64,000 nt of DNA. Origin: Isochrysis galbana. Taxonomy: Eukaryota > Haptophyta > Isochrysidales > Isochrysidaceae. The translations under genes were made by a program, and so were the position numbers. Below the pieces are notes generated by a model. It was not told where the DNA came from and did not search any database. It was given only the letters and a program-made list of their open reading frames with translations. Positions 1 through 9,368 of this stretch are shown in pieces. Numbering within the stretch: position 1 is the stretch's first letter; each line of letters opens with the position of its first letter. The stretch is from the NCBI GenBank assembly GCA_018136815.1, contig CM030934.1:6178698-6242697 (forward strand). Direction: 5' to 3'.

Positions 1-1400
1 AATTTCTTCGTCGACGTCTGGTCTCGCTGTTGGCTCAAATGTCGAAGAAGAACCGGCATCCAATGGATCGCCATCGCTCCAGCTACACCGACGTAGGTGC
101 GGCTGCGAAGAGCGCCACGGTGCGGTGAAGGAGAGAGGTTAGCCATGGCCGACTCACGGCCATCCACGACGCAAGTTGGCTGGAGGGGCGGCAGCCCTTT
201 GGTGAGGTACAACCCGGTGGCTTTCTGGTGTCCAGTGCCGTGCTCCCAGGGTTGGACGAATTGGGTCGGGGTCAACCCCCCGACTAAACGGCGAGCTTCC
301 GCATGCATCCGAGGGTTCTCGACCGCTACAAACGGAGCAGTGGCGGAGGCCATTGACTTGAAGACGCGAGCGGCCGACTCAAGAGCGGCACGACGTCCGG
401 GTTCTTGGGAGAGCCATTGACTGCTGACAGCGGAGAGGTACGTGCAGGGCGGGTGGGCGATGACTAGGTCCCAACCTAGGTTTTGGACATGAAGCGCGTC
501 GCCTTGGAAGTGGGGCACGTAATCGATCTCGGAAGGATACAAATCGCACGTAGCTACATCAGCACCGGCGAGTAGGAACATGGAGGAGACGACGCCGCTC
601 GTCTCGCCAACGACGAGAACGCGTGGTGCGTGACAGCCAGACGTCAGCCCGTCTTGGACTCGTTGATCCATCTTCGTGAGCTCAGCGCAAAGCTCATCGA
701 AGTGCTTGGGTAGCGCGGCGGCAGGCGAGGCTAGGGTGCCATTGCGAGGCCGGCGAAGCTCTTGGGCTGCCTCCGTGAGGTGCCGAGGTAATACCACCGC
801 AGAGCCGCTCGCTCGTGCACGAAGAGAGGCGAGAGCGTGGAGAGCGGGTGACGGGGTATCATCACGGGTGCCGACATCGGAGTTGTTTTGAGAGGAATCG
901 AAGGACTGGATCGCGGACGCATTGATCGCTGCCACGCGCATGATGGTGGTGGCAGTGGTATCGAGAGGCAGGCAGTGCTCGGAGGCGGCGACCGGTGGCC
1001 GCAGCGACGTAGGACGAATGGAAGAAGACTCGGATATCGACGACGTAGAGACGGGCTCGGAGGACGGGATTGACGAAGAAACTCGGAGAAGTGGGGTGTC
1101 GGACGGCGGCGACGGACGCCGCGGCCGCGAGACCACCGGTGAGAGACATGAAGGACATGGCTCAGGGACTCGGTTGGGCTGGCTCAATGGGCGTAGAAGC
1201 TCGGTTTGGGAGGCCGCCGTTCCTCGACGTGCAGAGGAGTTGTGGTCACTCTCCATGGTCACGTCGGAAGAGGAGACGTCGTTGCATTCTGTCGTCGGCG
1301 GGGTCGGCGCCGGCGAAAGAAGGGACGTGGCTGTCGTAGAAGCCGGCTGCGGGGAAGGCTGGGGCCAGGGTGGTGGCTCTGCGGCAGCGGCTGGCGTGGG
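1..1400 (-). CDS. Phage-type DNA methyltransferase-like domain protein (partial, open at both ends)
   Basis: Reading the minus strand from the assembly gap to base 1 gives one frame without a stop for about 466 codons. The first ~240 codons are low-complexity Ser/Pro/Thr/Ala. From about base 620 downward there is a compact domain: a nucleotide-binding start (RVLVVGETSG), an acidic strand end (ATCDLYPSEI), a catalytic-loop signature (WDLVIAHPPCTYLS), then VAVENPRMH, TQFVQPWEHG and the closing RSRTYVGVAGAMAIHW. This order matches the SAM-dependent, cytosine-methylase-like proteins common in phages and bacteria, which end in a similar PGIAKAMAEQW-type motif. The first in-frame ATG after the gap is at 1256, but the real start may lie in the gap or in an upstream exon. 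The protein could be a retroelement or viral polyprotein segment or a host enzyme. The domain call is fairly firm; the activity (cytosine or adenine) is inference. Confidence 0.72.
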
Positions 1401-1500
1401 NNNNNNNNNNNNNNNNNNNNNNNNNNNNNNNNNNNNNNNNNNNNNNNNNNNNNNNNNNNNNNNNNNNNNNNNNNNNNNNNNNNNNNNNNNNNNNNNNNNN
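1401..1500. other. Assembly gap of 100 N
   Basis: Exactly 100 unresolved bases, the usual placeholder for a scaffold join of unknown length. The C-terminus of the GT29 gene and the start of the methyltransferase-like ORF lie in or beside it, so their relation (one locus or two) cannot be read. Confidence 0.98.
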
Positions 1501-2554
1501 GCAGTCGAATGTATCCACTCGCATTCCAACGTCGGAGCGCTTCTGCATTGCCTTTGAAGTCGTGAAAGTTCGCGTCGCCTGGCCGCTGGTGGTACCATGC
1601 GTCTGAGGCGAAGCGATTGTTGCACTTACCGTTGTTTGACATCCAGTAGTAGTAGCATGCGTCGTCACCCTGCATGGTGCTCATGCCATACACATCAACT
1701 CGATTGCACATGCGTGTGGCCAGCGCGACAGCTGCGACACCCGTAAGAGGAATGGCGTGCTTACGCTGATCGACTACTCGCCGGACTGCCGCGTAGAAAA
1801 CGGGATTAACCTCGTGCCAGTTGGGTTTGCGATTCGCAAAGAGTACGTGTTGGCATGAATACACAAAGGGCCGATCACACAATACCATGAATGTTGTGTT
1901 TGGGAAAATCTGTTCCTCCTTGAAGGACCATCCCGAAGCAGCATGCGGGCTTGCAACGACTCGTATCGTTGTTCGCATGCCGGCCACCGAGGCAAGTCCA
2001 GGTCTCACGACCCCGCTGTTGACTCGCCACACAGCAGTGTGTGCATCGATCTCCGCCCCTAGCTTATGGTGTAACAAAGTTCCCGAGCTGCCAACCACCG
2101 CACAAGAGTCGTATCGTCGCACCGCGGGCAAAGAGGCATTCGCGCGCTTCGCGTAAAGCTCGTCCATCCCGAAGGACCCGAATTTGAAGCCATACGGTGG
2201 CGCATGCTGCATCAACCTCTCGGGATTCTCCTCAAGCATGAACAGTGGCACTCCTTGAAAGAGTCCTGCAGACGAGTTCCTCATGCTATTGCGCTCTCGG
2301 CCTCGACCCCCTATGCCAGCTTGTGTGCGTGTGGTATTCTTACGGGCGAGGCGCTCGCGAAGCCGACTGTGCAGCGTGGAGCCCACATGTCCGCCTGGAG
2401 AGCGGTGAAACTGCGGCTTCCGGCTGCGCTGCTCACGCTCGACAGCCTGGTGGAGCACCTCGAGCTGCGAGTCACTGAAAGCGGGCAGCGCGGCGAGGTC
2501 GAGCCGTGTGCCGCCACCCGCCACGGACGGCTGATTGGCCCAGAATCGCTTCAT
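1501..2554 (-). CDS. GT29 sialyltransferase-like protein (C-terminus lost in gap)
   Basis: The minus-strand ORF starts with ATG at 2554 and runs 351 codons into the gap. It carries the sialylmotif order of glycosyltransferase family 29. Motif L is at residues ~150-180 (CAVVGSSGTLL, then GAEIDAHTAVWRVN). Motif S is near residues 265-290 (PLTGVAAVALATRMCNRVDVYG). The VS-type His/Glu segment (NFHDFKGNAEALRRW) is at ~333-345, followed by GYI. Family members transfer sialic acid or related keto-sugars onto glycans in the Golgi. No N-terminal membrane anchor is encoded in this exon, so either an upstream exon supplies it or the start is different. Only a few C-terminal residues should be missing. 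The donor sugar cannot be inferred from sequence. Confidence 0.85.
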
Positions 2555-2595
2555 TCCTCTCTCGGTGCGGGGGCCAGGCCTGCGCTCCGCTGAGA

Positions 2596-2890
2596 ACCCG
2601 CCGCCCCCGAGCTCTCTCTCTTCTCCCTCCGCCTCGTCACTCCTCTATTCTCTCTCCTCTCTCCTCTCTTCTCTCTTCTCTCTTCTCTCCTCTCTCCTCT
2701 CTCTCCTCTCCCCTCTCCCCTCTCTCCTCTCTCCTCTCTTCTCTCTTCAATCTCGCTTCTTCTCCTTTATTCTCTGTTCTCTTCTCCCTGGCGTTGTTCT
2801 TACGTACTCTCCAAATGCTCCTCTCCTCTTCCCCCCTCTCTCTGTTTCTCTCCCTCCCCCCCGCCCCCTCTCCCATTACACTAAACTCTG
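2596..2890. repeat. CT-rich low-complexity tract
   Basis: Imperfect TCTCC/TCTTC microsatellite, pyrimidine-only over long stretches, just upstream of the GT29 start. It could be 5' UTR or promoter DNA of that gene. ORFs in it are artefacts of the repeat. Confidence 0.9.
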
Positions 2891-3149
2891 TGTATATTTC
2901 TCTCCTTTGATCATCTCCTGCCCATCCTTCGCTCCGAAGCGAGGAGGAAGCAGGCGGGTTATGTTTGTCTAGTTTACAGACTCCGAGGCACCACATACTT
3001 TACAAGTAGGAGTACTTTACTCCTAGGAGTACTGCCCCCCTCCCCTTGAGATGATGGTGCGCAGTTCTATTGGGAGTACGTTAGAACTTATAGTTATAGC
3101 GTCGCATGACATCTTGTTAGCTAGCATTCCCTCTCTCTACTTTAGCCAC

Positions 3150-3250
3150 ATACACCGGACGAGCCATGCGCCAACCGCGCACACTCCCATCGCGGGGGAG
3201 GGGCTCCGTTGCCGTCGACGGGCGTACGGTCCCACAGCACTAAGGTAATA
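3150..3250. repeat. Dispersed repeat, second copy at 58570-58690
   Basis: Both copies share ACACCGGACGAGCCA, GCGCCAACCGCGCACACTCC and a closing CACTAAGG, with the middle diverged (for example GTTGCCGTCGACGGGC versus GTTCCCGTCGAGGGCC). Here it is immediately followed by the SINE-like element at 3265-3720, so it may be the 5' part of a composite element. I see no tRNA-like A/B boxes. Confidence 0.7.
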
Positions 3251-3264
3251 CTGACAACAACAAT

Positions 3265-3720
3265 TAACTTCTTAATAGTCTCACCGCACACGCGGCCGTG
3301 GACCCTCTACTTTCTACTCACGCAGCAAAACTTTCTACACCCCCAATCCGCCGGCCCTTTCCCCCCCGCCATCAGGCGACTCCCCCCCGTGCACTACTAG
3401 GGGGATAGGGGAAAAGGGCTTAGATATGGTCGGTGGCCCGCGCCCGCGCCCCCCCCCCGGTGATCCGTTCTCCCCTTCTCCTCCTACCTCCTATGCCTAC
3501 CGGGCTGGCGGCGTCCTAAGTCCCGACTTCTCCTGTAAACAGGTGCGGGACTTACATCTTTTTCGGTGGGCGGAGCTCTCGCTCCGCCCACCCCCTTCTC
3601 CGCGCTCCCTCTCCTCTCTCCTGCGGCACGCGCGATGGCGTGCCTGCGCCAGGCCTGCAGCTGCTTGCTGGCGACCCCTGGAGGCTCCTCCATCCGAAGA
3701 GGTCCCCTCGTGAAAGTCAC
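3265..3720 (+). repeat. SINE-like element, family R1
   Basis: The element begins with CTTAATAGTCTCACCGC and contains GCCATCAGGCGACTCCCCCC and then a hairpin block at 3521-3556 (TCCCGACTTC, CCTGTAAACAGG, GTGCGGGACTT). It ends in CGCGCGATGG / CTGCAG-rich sequence. A near full-length inverted copy lies at 62855-63300, and partial copies at 17205-17330, 17888-18070 and 26520-26665. It has no coding capacity. The copies and the shared boundary motif show a mobile, non-autonomous family; the class is not determined. Confidence 0.75.
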
Positions 3721-4052
3721 TTTTACACACCCACATGATTGAGACGATGGGGCTCCTCTGCTACACGTCTAACTGCGCAAGTCTCTGCTACACGTCTAAT
3801 TGCGCAAGCATCTGCGGAGACAACCTGGTCCAGAAGAAACCTTGCCGACGCTCCTCCCTCTGTCTGAGGTATGGCATCGAGCACATGGGTCGATTGCAAG
3901 CATTTTCCCGCCCAATCAGTGTGACCCATTGCCGATGTCGAGGGTGGAGAACCCCCAAACCTCGTCTGTGGAACACACTCTTGGGATTCAACCGGCATAC
4001 ATCCCCATCGATCCTCGAGTTCTGCCGCTCCGATCGCAGAGCGCGCACCGCG
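3721..4052. other. Non-genic sequence with a short internal duplication
   Basis: Contains a 24-27 bp direct duplication built on CTGCTACACGTCTAA followed by TGCGCAAG (around 3758-3808). Nothing else is recognised. Confidence 0.5.
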
Positions 4053-4092
4053 TAAATGCAGAATACAGGTTTCGTTACACGTCTATAGGGTG
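4053..4092. repeat. 40-bp boundary motif of an AT-rich insert
   Basis: TAAATGCAGAA, TTTCGTTACACGTCT and TAGGGTG recur at 42155-42194 with about four mismatches in 40 bp. In both places a minus-strand, AT-rich ORF ends a short distance downstream (48 and 16 bp). This looks like the shared terminus of two inserts of one kind. Confidence 0.7.
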
Positions 4093-4139
4093 ATGGAACG
4101 GGTTTGGTCCGTGTTCTTACATAACGTCAACGTGACCTT

Positions 4140-4583
4140 CTAGCGTGGGGGGGTTCGCATCTTTTGTTCATACAACTTTCGCGATACTGACAACACCCTC
4201 CGCACCAATGTAGTTACATCGTTCTTGAAATTTTCATCTATCATAATCGCATTCAAATCATGTTCATTTGGATTCTGAATGTTCTTCATCTGATGTTTTA
4301 ACCCCACTTTCTCGGCAATTTGCGTGAGCTGATCGTAATTAACATACCCTCTATCGAAACGCCTGAATGATATGTATGCCCTGATGAACTTGCCGTATTT
4401 GTCATCATCAAGCTTATTCACGAATTTTTCGTACAGCTCCTTCTCCTTGTTGTTATTCAGAGCTCGATCAATTTCGTACCGTCACGCCCAATTGTCGGAT
4501 GCCGTGCTCGTAAGGATATCCTTGATATTGTCCGGATTTAGTACTGTTGAGTAATATATGTCAACATCGCTAGTGCTGGGCAT
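4140..4583 (-). pseudogene. AT-rich foreign-looking ORF with one in-frame TGA
   Basis: From ATG at 4583 the minus strand reads 147 sense positions to the stop at 4140-4142, except for one TGA at 4482-4484 (codon 34, following NWA). The predicted product is charged and helical (stretches such as DDDKYGKFIRAY and QMKNIQNPNEHD) and matches no family I recognise. Codon use is strikingly A/T-rich compared with the surrounding GC-rich genes. It could be a recently arrived gene from a DNA virus, virophage-like element or AT-rich organelle/plasmid that has taken one nonsense mutation, or a source that reads TGA as Trp. It sits next to the 40-bp boundary motif shared with 42155-42194. Confidence 0.55.
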
Positions 4584-4714
4584 GTATGATAGTATCGTAT
4601 AATAGTATCGTACATATTTTTGTGTCACGCACCAACTCGAGCGGGATGCATCAGTCCTCTTGCCAAACGAGTGGGTTGGATAGCGCTACCCTCATGATCC
4701 CCACGATCCTCCGC

Positions 4715-4893
4715 GATTGAACGCTTTTCCATGCGGTGGGGGTGATGGCGATTGAACGCGTTCCACGTGTAGGCTGATGGTGATTGAACGCTTTTCCATG
4801 CGGTGGGGGTGATGGTGATTGAACGCGTTCCACGTGTAGGCTGATGGTGATTGAACGCTTTTCCATGCGGTGGGTGATGGTGATTGAGCGCTT
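4715..4893. repeat. 67-bp tandem repeat, about 2.7 units
   Basis: Units start at 4715, 4782 and 4849. Each has GATTGAACGCTTTTCCATGC, then GGTGGGGGTGATGG, then a half-repeat GATTGAACGCGTTCCACGTG. The unit therefore contains two related GATTGAACGC half-units. Confidence 0.9.
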
Positions 4894-4962
4894 CTCGCCT
4901 CCGCGCCAGCACCAAGCCCCATATACCCAGGAACCGCCCGGCCAGCGACGCCAACCGCGCCG

Positions 4963-5040
4963 CGCGACAAGAGGGTGCAACCTCAGGTTTGGTTGTTTTT
5001 TCAGCAACCCCCCCGTATATGTGGTATAAGTTCGACCCCG
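4963..5040 (+). repeat. Dispersed 'GAGGGTGCAAC' repeat fragment
   Basis: AGAGGGTGCAACCTCAGG followed by a T-rich run and GTATATGTGGTATAAGTT resembles 60085-60165 (same strand) and 6725-6820 (opposite strand). It is a short non-coding piece of one family. Confidence 0.55.
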
Positions 5041-5147
5041 CGAAGGAGCTTCGGCCCATCCAGCGCCTCCGCCCGCCGCCGAGCGCCGAGCATCTGGCTG
5101 CCGACCACCGACCACACGAAGGTGCGGATGCGCTGGAAACACGCCCA

Positions 5148-5265
5148 ATGAGCGAACACGACAGCGGTGCCACAGAAGGGAAGATAACGTTGGAGGAACT
5201 AACAGACACCATCACCCAAATAGGGAGCGGCAAAAGCGCGGGACCAGACGCGCTACCACCTCCTT
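5148..5265 (+). mobile_element. LINE ORF2 fragment (start of reverse transcriptase)
   Basis: About 39 codons from ATG at 5148 read MSEHDSGATEGKITLEELTD and then IGSGKSAGPDALPPPW. The block ITLEEL..I..IGSGKSAGPD.LP is the segment that precedes the palm of non-LTR retrotransposon reverse transcriptases. Homology stops abruptly at about 5265. It is a scrap, not a gene. Confidence 0.7.
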
Positions 5266-5600
5266 GGCGAGCTATGACGATGCCGCGATCTGCCAATTCA
5301 CCTTCACGCGGATGCTCCAGCTCATTCACAAGGTTGCCGGCCAAGCGGCGGTGACGGGGACGAAATGCATCATGGACACCCCGGGTGCATCGCTTGCCTT
5401 GTGCTTTGCAGCAAATGGCGTCGAATTTGCGTGAAGTCTTTCGGAAGACGTCGCCATCCGCCCTGCGTTCCGGCCGTCGACGATGGTTGCATTTCTTCAA
5501 CTCGGCCAGCGGGCATGGTTGCATTCTTCGACGCGGGGGGGTCGATCTGCCCAAGGAACGGGCGCCCCAACGGCGGTGAAAGAAACACGTCGTTTAAAAG
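5266..5600 (+). other. Unassigned stretch after LINE scrap
   Basis: One plus frame is open for about 60 codons (containing QFTFTRMLQLIHKVAG and ending at TGA near 5418). I do not recognise it. The rest is non-coding with a duplicated GGTTGCATT(T/C)CTTC motif at about 5485 and 5518. Confidence 0.3.
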
Positions 5601-5625
5601 AACTCTTCTTGTGTAAAGAGGCGAC

Positions 5626-5928
5626 ATGGCGTGGTACTATTGGGTCTTTGGCATTGTACCCCTGGGTATCTTCGCTAGCTTTAGCTTTGTAATCATCTTC
5701 GTAATTGTACTACTAATTGGAGGAATCGTTGAGGCATTCCTACGTAAAAAGGAAAAAACAATAAAACAACTGAGCGTTAGTACCACTACTGCCACTAGCC
5801 CGGTACTATCACGACACCCCTCAGCGCACTTGCCCGCACGCCTTGAAGTGATGGCACAGACACATACTCATATGTCATATGCATCCCTACAAATCTCCCC
5901 CCTCGCAAACCCCCGGCTCCCATTATAA
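5626..5928 (+). CDS. Small membrane protein ORF, unknown
   Basis: ATG at 5626 starts a 100-codon ORF whose first ~45 residues form one or two hydrophobic segments (WYYWVFGIVPLGIF, then FVIIFVIVLLIGGIVEAFL) followed by basic RKKEKTIK. The remaining ~55 residues are low-information. The base composition of the first 150 bp is more AT-rich than its surroundings, as in the inserts at 4140-4583 and 42210-42554. It may be a small membrane protein of a foreign element or a chance ORF. Confidence 0.35.
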   Translation: MAWYYWVFGIVPLGIFASFSFVIIFVIVLLIGGIVEAFLRKKEKTIKQLSVSTTTATSPVLSRHPSAHLPARLEVMAQTHTHMSYASLQISPLANPRLPL

Positions 5929-6239
5929 CTCCCCACAAGTTACAATGGGGGAAAACCCAGTGAGGCGGACCGACCTACGTCGGGCGACTCACCGGGGAAA
6001 AGCACCGGGGGGGGGGAGGGACCTCTCGTCGAGAAGCAGAACGGCCCTTACAGCTCGCGCCGCGAGCAGTCCTCGAAGAAATAAATGACTGCGCCCCCCG
6101 ATACCTGCCACAAGGACGTCTTGAGCCATTCCCTTCCTCTCTTCCTCCTGTCGCCAGCCGCCCCCCTTCGCCCGTTTGCTAACGCAAACGGGGCCCGTTT
6201 CTTACCACACTCCATCGGGGGGGGTGCAAAACCCCCCCT

Positions 6240-6695
6240 CTCCCTCTCTCCGTTCTCCTCCACCTGTGTCCCTGCGGCGCGTCGCCATGCGGCGCGCCAC
6301 GGCCTGCTCTGAGAGGTCCTTTGGGGGCTCCCAGAGGGCCAGCCATGGCAGCTCAGTCAGGGGGCAGTGGAGGCTGGGGCTCAGCCCCTGGCCCCCCCTG
6401 CCTCTCCCACGCTTGCCTCGCTGGCCATGGGAGCCGCCCAGAGGCATCTGTCTGCCTGGCGACCAGGGAAGGGGGGGGGGTCAGCTCGAGGGCAGGCCCA
6501 CGCAGGGCGTGGGAGTGCGAATCACGGCCCGCGCCCACTAGGGGTCTGGGCCAGTGTGGTGATTGCCCAGCCCCTGCCAAAGGGCAGGGGCTGTGGTTGA
6601 TTGTATCGGCCCACCCCTGGGGGTGTCCGCGATGGAGAGAGGGGGGCGCGAGGCCCCCATTGTCCCCTACTTATAAAAGTAGGTTGTAAAAAGGA
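6240..6695 (+). repeat. SINE-like element, family R2 (with terminal hairpin)
   Basis: Contains CGTCGCCATGCGGCGCGCC, GTCCTTTGGGGGCTCCCA, GGGGGCAGTGGAGGCTGGGG, CTCGCTGGCCATGGGAGC, GATTGCCCAGCCCCTGC and GGGGGCGCGAGGCCCCCATT. It ends in the hairpin CTACTT-ATAA-AAGTAG at about 6669-6684. Copies or parts lie at 18900-19265, 19745-20085, 25905-26120 (minus), 26310-26520 (minus) and 43745-43870. No protein is encoded. Confidence 0.75.
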
Positions 6696-6719
6696 AAAAA
6701 AGCTTAGACGGTGATACCT

Positions 6720-7060
6720 CCACTCAATAAATCGGGGGTCAATAAAAGTTATATACCAAAATAGACACTAACAGTGTAACAAAAAAAGGGAACCTCAAGT
6801 TGCACCCTCTCAAGCCCCAAGCCCAAGCCGCGTCGAAATCGGCTGTCGCGGCGCCCGATAGCACGCGCGCTAACGTGCGCCGCCGGAGGCCGGAGAGCCC
6901 AACTTCGAACCGAGCCCGGGCGCGCTGCAAGACCGTTCTCGTTCCTCAGCCTGGTGTCCGGCCCCCTGGAGCCGGAGGGCAGTTGGCAGCGCCCGGGGGC
7001 GCGAGGGGGAGGGCACGAGAGGCGCCTCCCCCCATGTGAACTACGTAAATATGAACTTAG
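6720..7060 (-). repeat. Composite repeat fragments
   Basis: 6725-6820 is the reverse complement of the 'GAGGGTGCAAC' repeat at 60085-60165. 6890-6930 (GAGAGCCCAACTTCGAACC) is the reverse complement of part of the 203-bp satellite unit at 9369-10186. 7037-7060 carries the ACTACGT/ACTTAGT terminal hairpin of family R2. Nested insertion debris. Confidence 0.55.
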
Positions 7061-7259
7061 TTTACCGTATTGCGTGCACATGGCACGTAGCATGTCATGT
7101 GCTGAATGTCAAGTAGCTGCATGAATGTGCAAGGGATGTGGTGCGAGAACACCGCAGTCCGCAGTCGTGGCCACCCCACGCCTACTAGGTGTTCGGGGTG
7201 TTGGTGTCTACTCCATCTAGCCAAAAATGCTTTCGACTGAAGGCAACTGAGATGGAGAT

Positions 7260-8126
7260 TCAACGCTTTCTCTTCTTCTTGAGCGCAGCCGCGGATTCCT
7301 TCCCTGCTGCAGACAGTTGCAGAGACGGCCCAGCAGGCGCAGCCGGATCACATTTCAGGAGAGTGCGCCCCTCCATGTCTAGTAGCACGTAGTCTAGTGA
7401 GAGGTGAGATTTTCGGACACTGGCTACGGTTGCACGCTCAACGACGATTCGGGGCGCACGACCAAAGCTCTGGCGGTCAAGACATCGCAGAACGTCAGCT
7501 CGCACCTCAAGCATCGATTTTACAAGCAATCCACAGCGTGGAAGTGACCAGAGCCATGAGGTACCCTCGACGGCGGGAGCCTCGCCGAGGCCAGCCACCG
7601 CCATGGATCGGAGAGGTACAAGCCAACCGCGCCTCACCAAAATAGCTGCCATCCCCTGCGCGGCAGTCGCGGGATCACCAGCGATCCTGGTCGCGAGTTC
7701 TTTATTCTCGAGTAGCTTGTTCACAATGTCGGCTTCCTCAACGCGCGACCGGGTGCACTGTCGGATCAAATGGATGGCAAGCGCCAGTGCTCGCTTGTCC
7801 TCGGGTTCCGTGGCCGCGTCCCTTTCCACACACATGACCGCTTGGACGTCATCCCCACGAACAATCAGGGACTCATCTCTGAGTGCAGCTGGCAGCTGCA
7901 AAACAAGCAACGAGCCTGCTGTGCGCTTCTCTTCTAGCTCTCGATCGACCGCAGTCCTGTTCCGAACGATCGCGTAGATTTGCGCCAGCGTCGACACGGG
8001 GAGCGCACGACCGCACAGGCGGGCGCCAATAGGGCAACTATTGACTAGCAGCATGAGCGCTGCCTCGAGGTCGGAGGGTGCAGAGGCGGCGAGCAGCGCG
8101 TCGTCGTCCAGCTCTCCCTGGGCCAT
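7260..8126 (-). CDS. STK19: STK19-like winged-helix protein
   Basis: Single-exon ORF of 288 aa, ATG at 8126. The C-terminal part has the family signature: SWLWSLPRCGLLVKSMLEVR, then VLRCLDR, RAPRIVVERATV, and the final strand region HLSLDYVLLDMEGRTLLKCD. In STK19 the corresponding text is a W..P..G.F.K....GR..LL..L block followed by the LG..YH..DL.G......TTSGT..R block. STK19 is now seen as a tandem winged-helix DNA-binding protein acting in transcription-coupled repair rather than a proven kinase; no kinase motifs are visible here. The tail ends in a basic KKKRKR, a likely nuclear signal. It lies alone between repeats, with no neighbours in the same process. Confidence 0.8.
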   Translation of the reverse strand: MAQGELDDDALLAASAPSDLEAALMLLVNSCPIGARLCGRALPVSTLAQIYAIVRNRTAVDRELEEKRTAGSLLVLQLPAALRDESLIVRGDDVQAVMCVERDAATEPEDKRALALAIHLIRQCTRSRVEEADIVNKLLENKELATRIAGDPATAAQGMAAILVRRGWLVPLRSMAVAGLGEAPAVEGTSWLWSLPRCGLLVKSMLEVRADVLRCLDRQSFGRAPRIVVERATVASVRKSHLSLDYVLLDMEGRTLLKCDPAAPAGPSLQLSAAGKESAAALKKKRKR

Positions 8127-8129
8127 CGC

Positions 8130-9270
8130 CTCGCCACCGCAGACGACCGAAAATGGGGTCGCCTTACAGCCGAGGCACCAAAATTAGACCTTCCTGTTTG
8201 GCCCAGCGGCCCAGCGGCCCTATGTATCCTATGTTCCTATGTTGCATGTTGGGCCGTTGGGCCCAACCAGAGTGACCAGTGACTGCGAGAAGAGCGGTGT
8301 AGATCGTAGATCAGAGTAACCATAGGAGGCTACTAGCACAACGAATCGGTGACGATGCCAAGTTTTCACGCTACAATTACAACGGAAGGGTACCACTTCA
8401 CCACTCCGCACCAGGGCGTATGGGTTCACGTTGACACGCCCTCGAGGGCCCATTACAGTAGCTTGGGCAAGGTGTTAACCCATCTGGCCTCTTACAAGTG
8501 TTGACGCAGGGCACAACAAGTGTTGACACGGTGTTGACGCACTTCCACTCGTCACTGTTGCGGTTGCAGGTTGCTGATTCTGCTTGCTTTAGCGGGCAGC
8601 GCGGCAGCGCGCGCGAGGGAATGCGCGGTCAAATGACAAAATGCCTATCGGGACACGCGCAAGGGGAACGCGCAGGCGACGCGCAGCGCGCAACATGAGC
8701 GTCGGCCGGTCGGTCGCGCGCAGCGAGTGCGGCGAGCAGCCGGTCCACGGCCGCGAAGGCGGCGGCGGGCACCTGTCACCTGTTGTATTCCTGCCCATCT
8801 GAAGACTGTAGGCATGAATATTCGCGTAAGGTACGCGCTCATAATTACAATTGAACAGTTCCCCGTGTTGCCACTAACGCACAAGGCACACAGATTCGGA
8901 TTCCCCATGGTCTCAAGTCCAGGTTTGCAGATTTTGGTCTCGAAATTTGCGATTCGAATTTTGTTTTTGCTGTTACTATAATTGTTGGCTCGTTTAAGGT
9001 AATAAACCGGCCTGACTTCGACTTCTCGTTCTGCAGTCGCTCTGCGAGACTCTCTCTCTCTCTCTCTCTCCGTCCGCATCTCCTCGGCCGACGACAGGAA
9101 GATTCGTCCAAAACATTCTCCGGTCCCAAGATATCTCGTGGGGGGTCTCTCCGCGCTCCACCAACGCGAGGATTTTGGACAGAGGAGCAGCTGCAATCAC
9201 AATCGAAAAGCGCCGACACGGCGCCCTCCGGGGGGACACGCGTCGCGGGAAGCAGGGAATGTTACGCTAG
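8130..9270. other. Intergenic, no gene recognised
   Basis: Divergent flank upstream of STK19. It includes TGTTGGGCCGTTGGGCCCA near 8245, a direct CAAGTGTTGACGC-type duplication near 8497-8540, and a (CT)n run at 9045-9070. No supported coding sequence. Confidence 0.6.
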
Positions 9271-9289
9271 TCTACATTTAATTTTAAAA

Positions 9290-9368
9290 TAACGCTATGT
9301 GTACAACTGTGGACATTCGATCGCTCAATTCGCTCATGTCCCACATTTGACGGAACGACACCTTTGGT
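9290..9368 (+). repeat. Dispersed repeat, second copy at 42645-42710
   Basis: ACAACTGTGGACATT, GATCGCTCAATTCG, GATGTCCCAC(A/-)TTGACGG and AACGACACCTT occur in both copies in the same orientation, each preceded by an AT-rich TTTAATTTTAAAA segment. Here it leads straight into the 203-bp satellite. Confidence 0.75.

Noticed and set aside
1259..1668. Continuation of the GT29 frame through the gap
   Set aside because: Reading through N bases is meaningless; beyond the gap that frame gives low-complexity sequence while another minus frame stays open to base 1.
4625..5554. 309-codon minus ORF spanning the 67-bp repeat
   Set aside because: Frame stays open by repeat structure and GC bias; it overlaps LINE sequence on the other strand and has no domain.
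7260..8126. Protein kinase function for the STK19-like gene
   Set aside because: No glycine loop, HRD or DFG motif is visible; the recognisable part is the winged-helix-type C-terminus.
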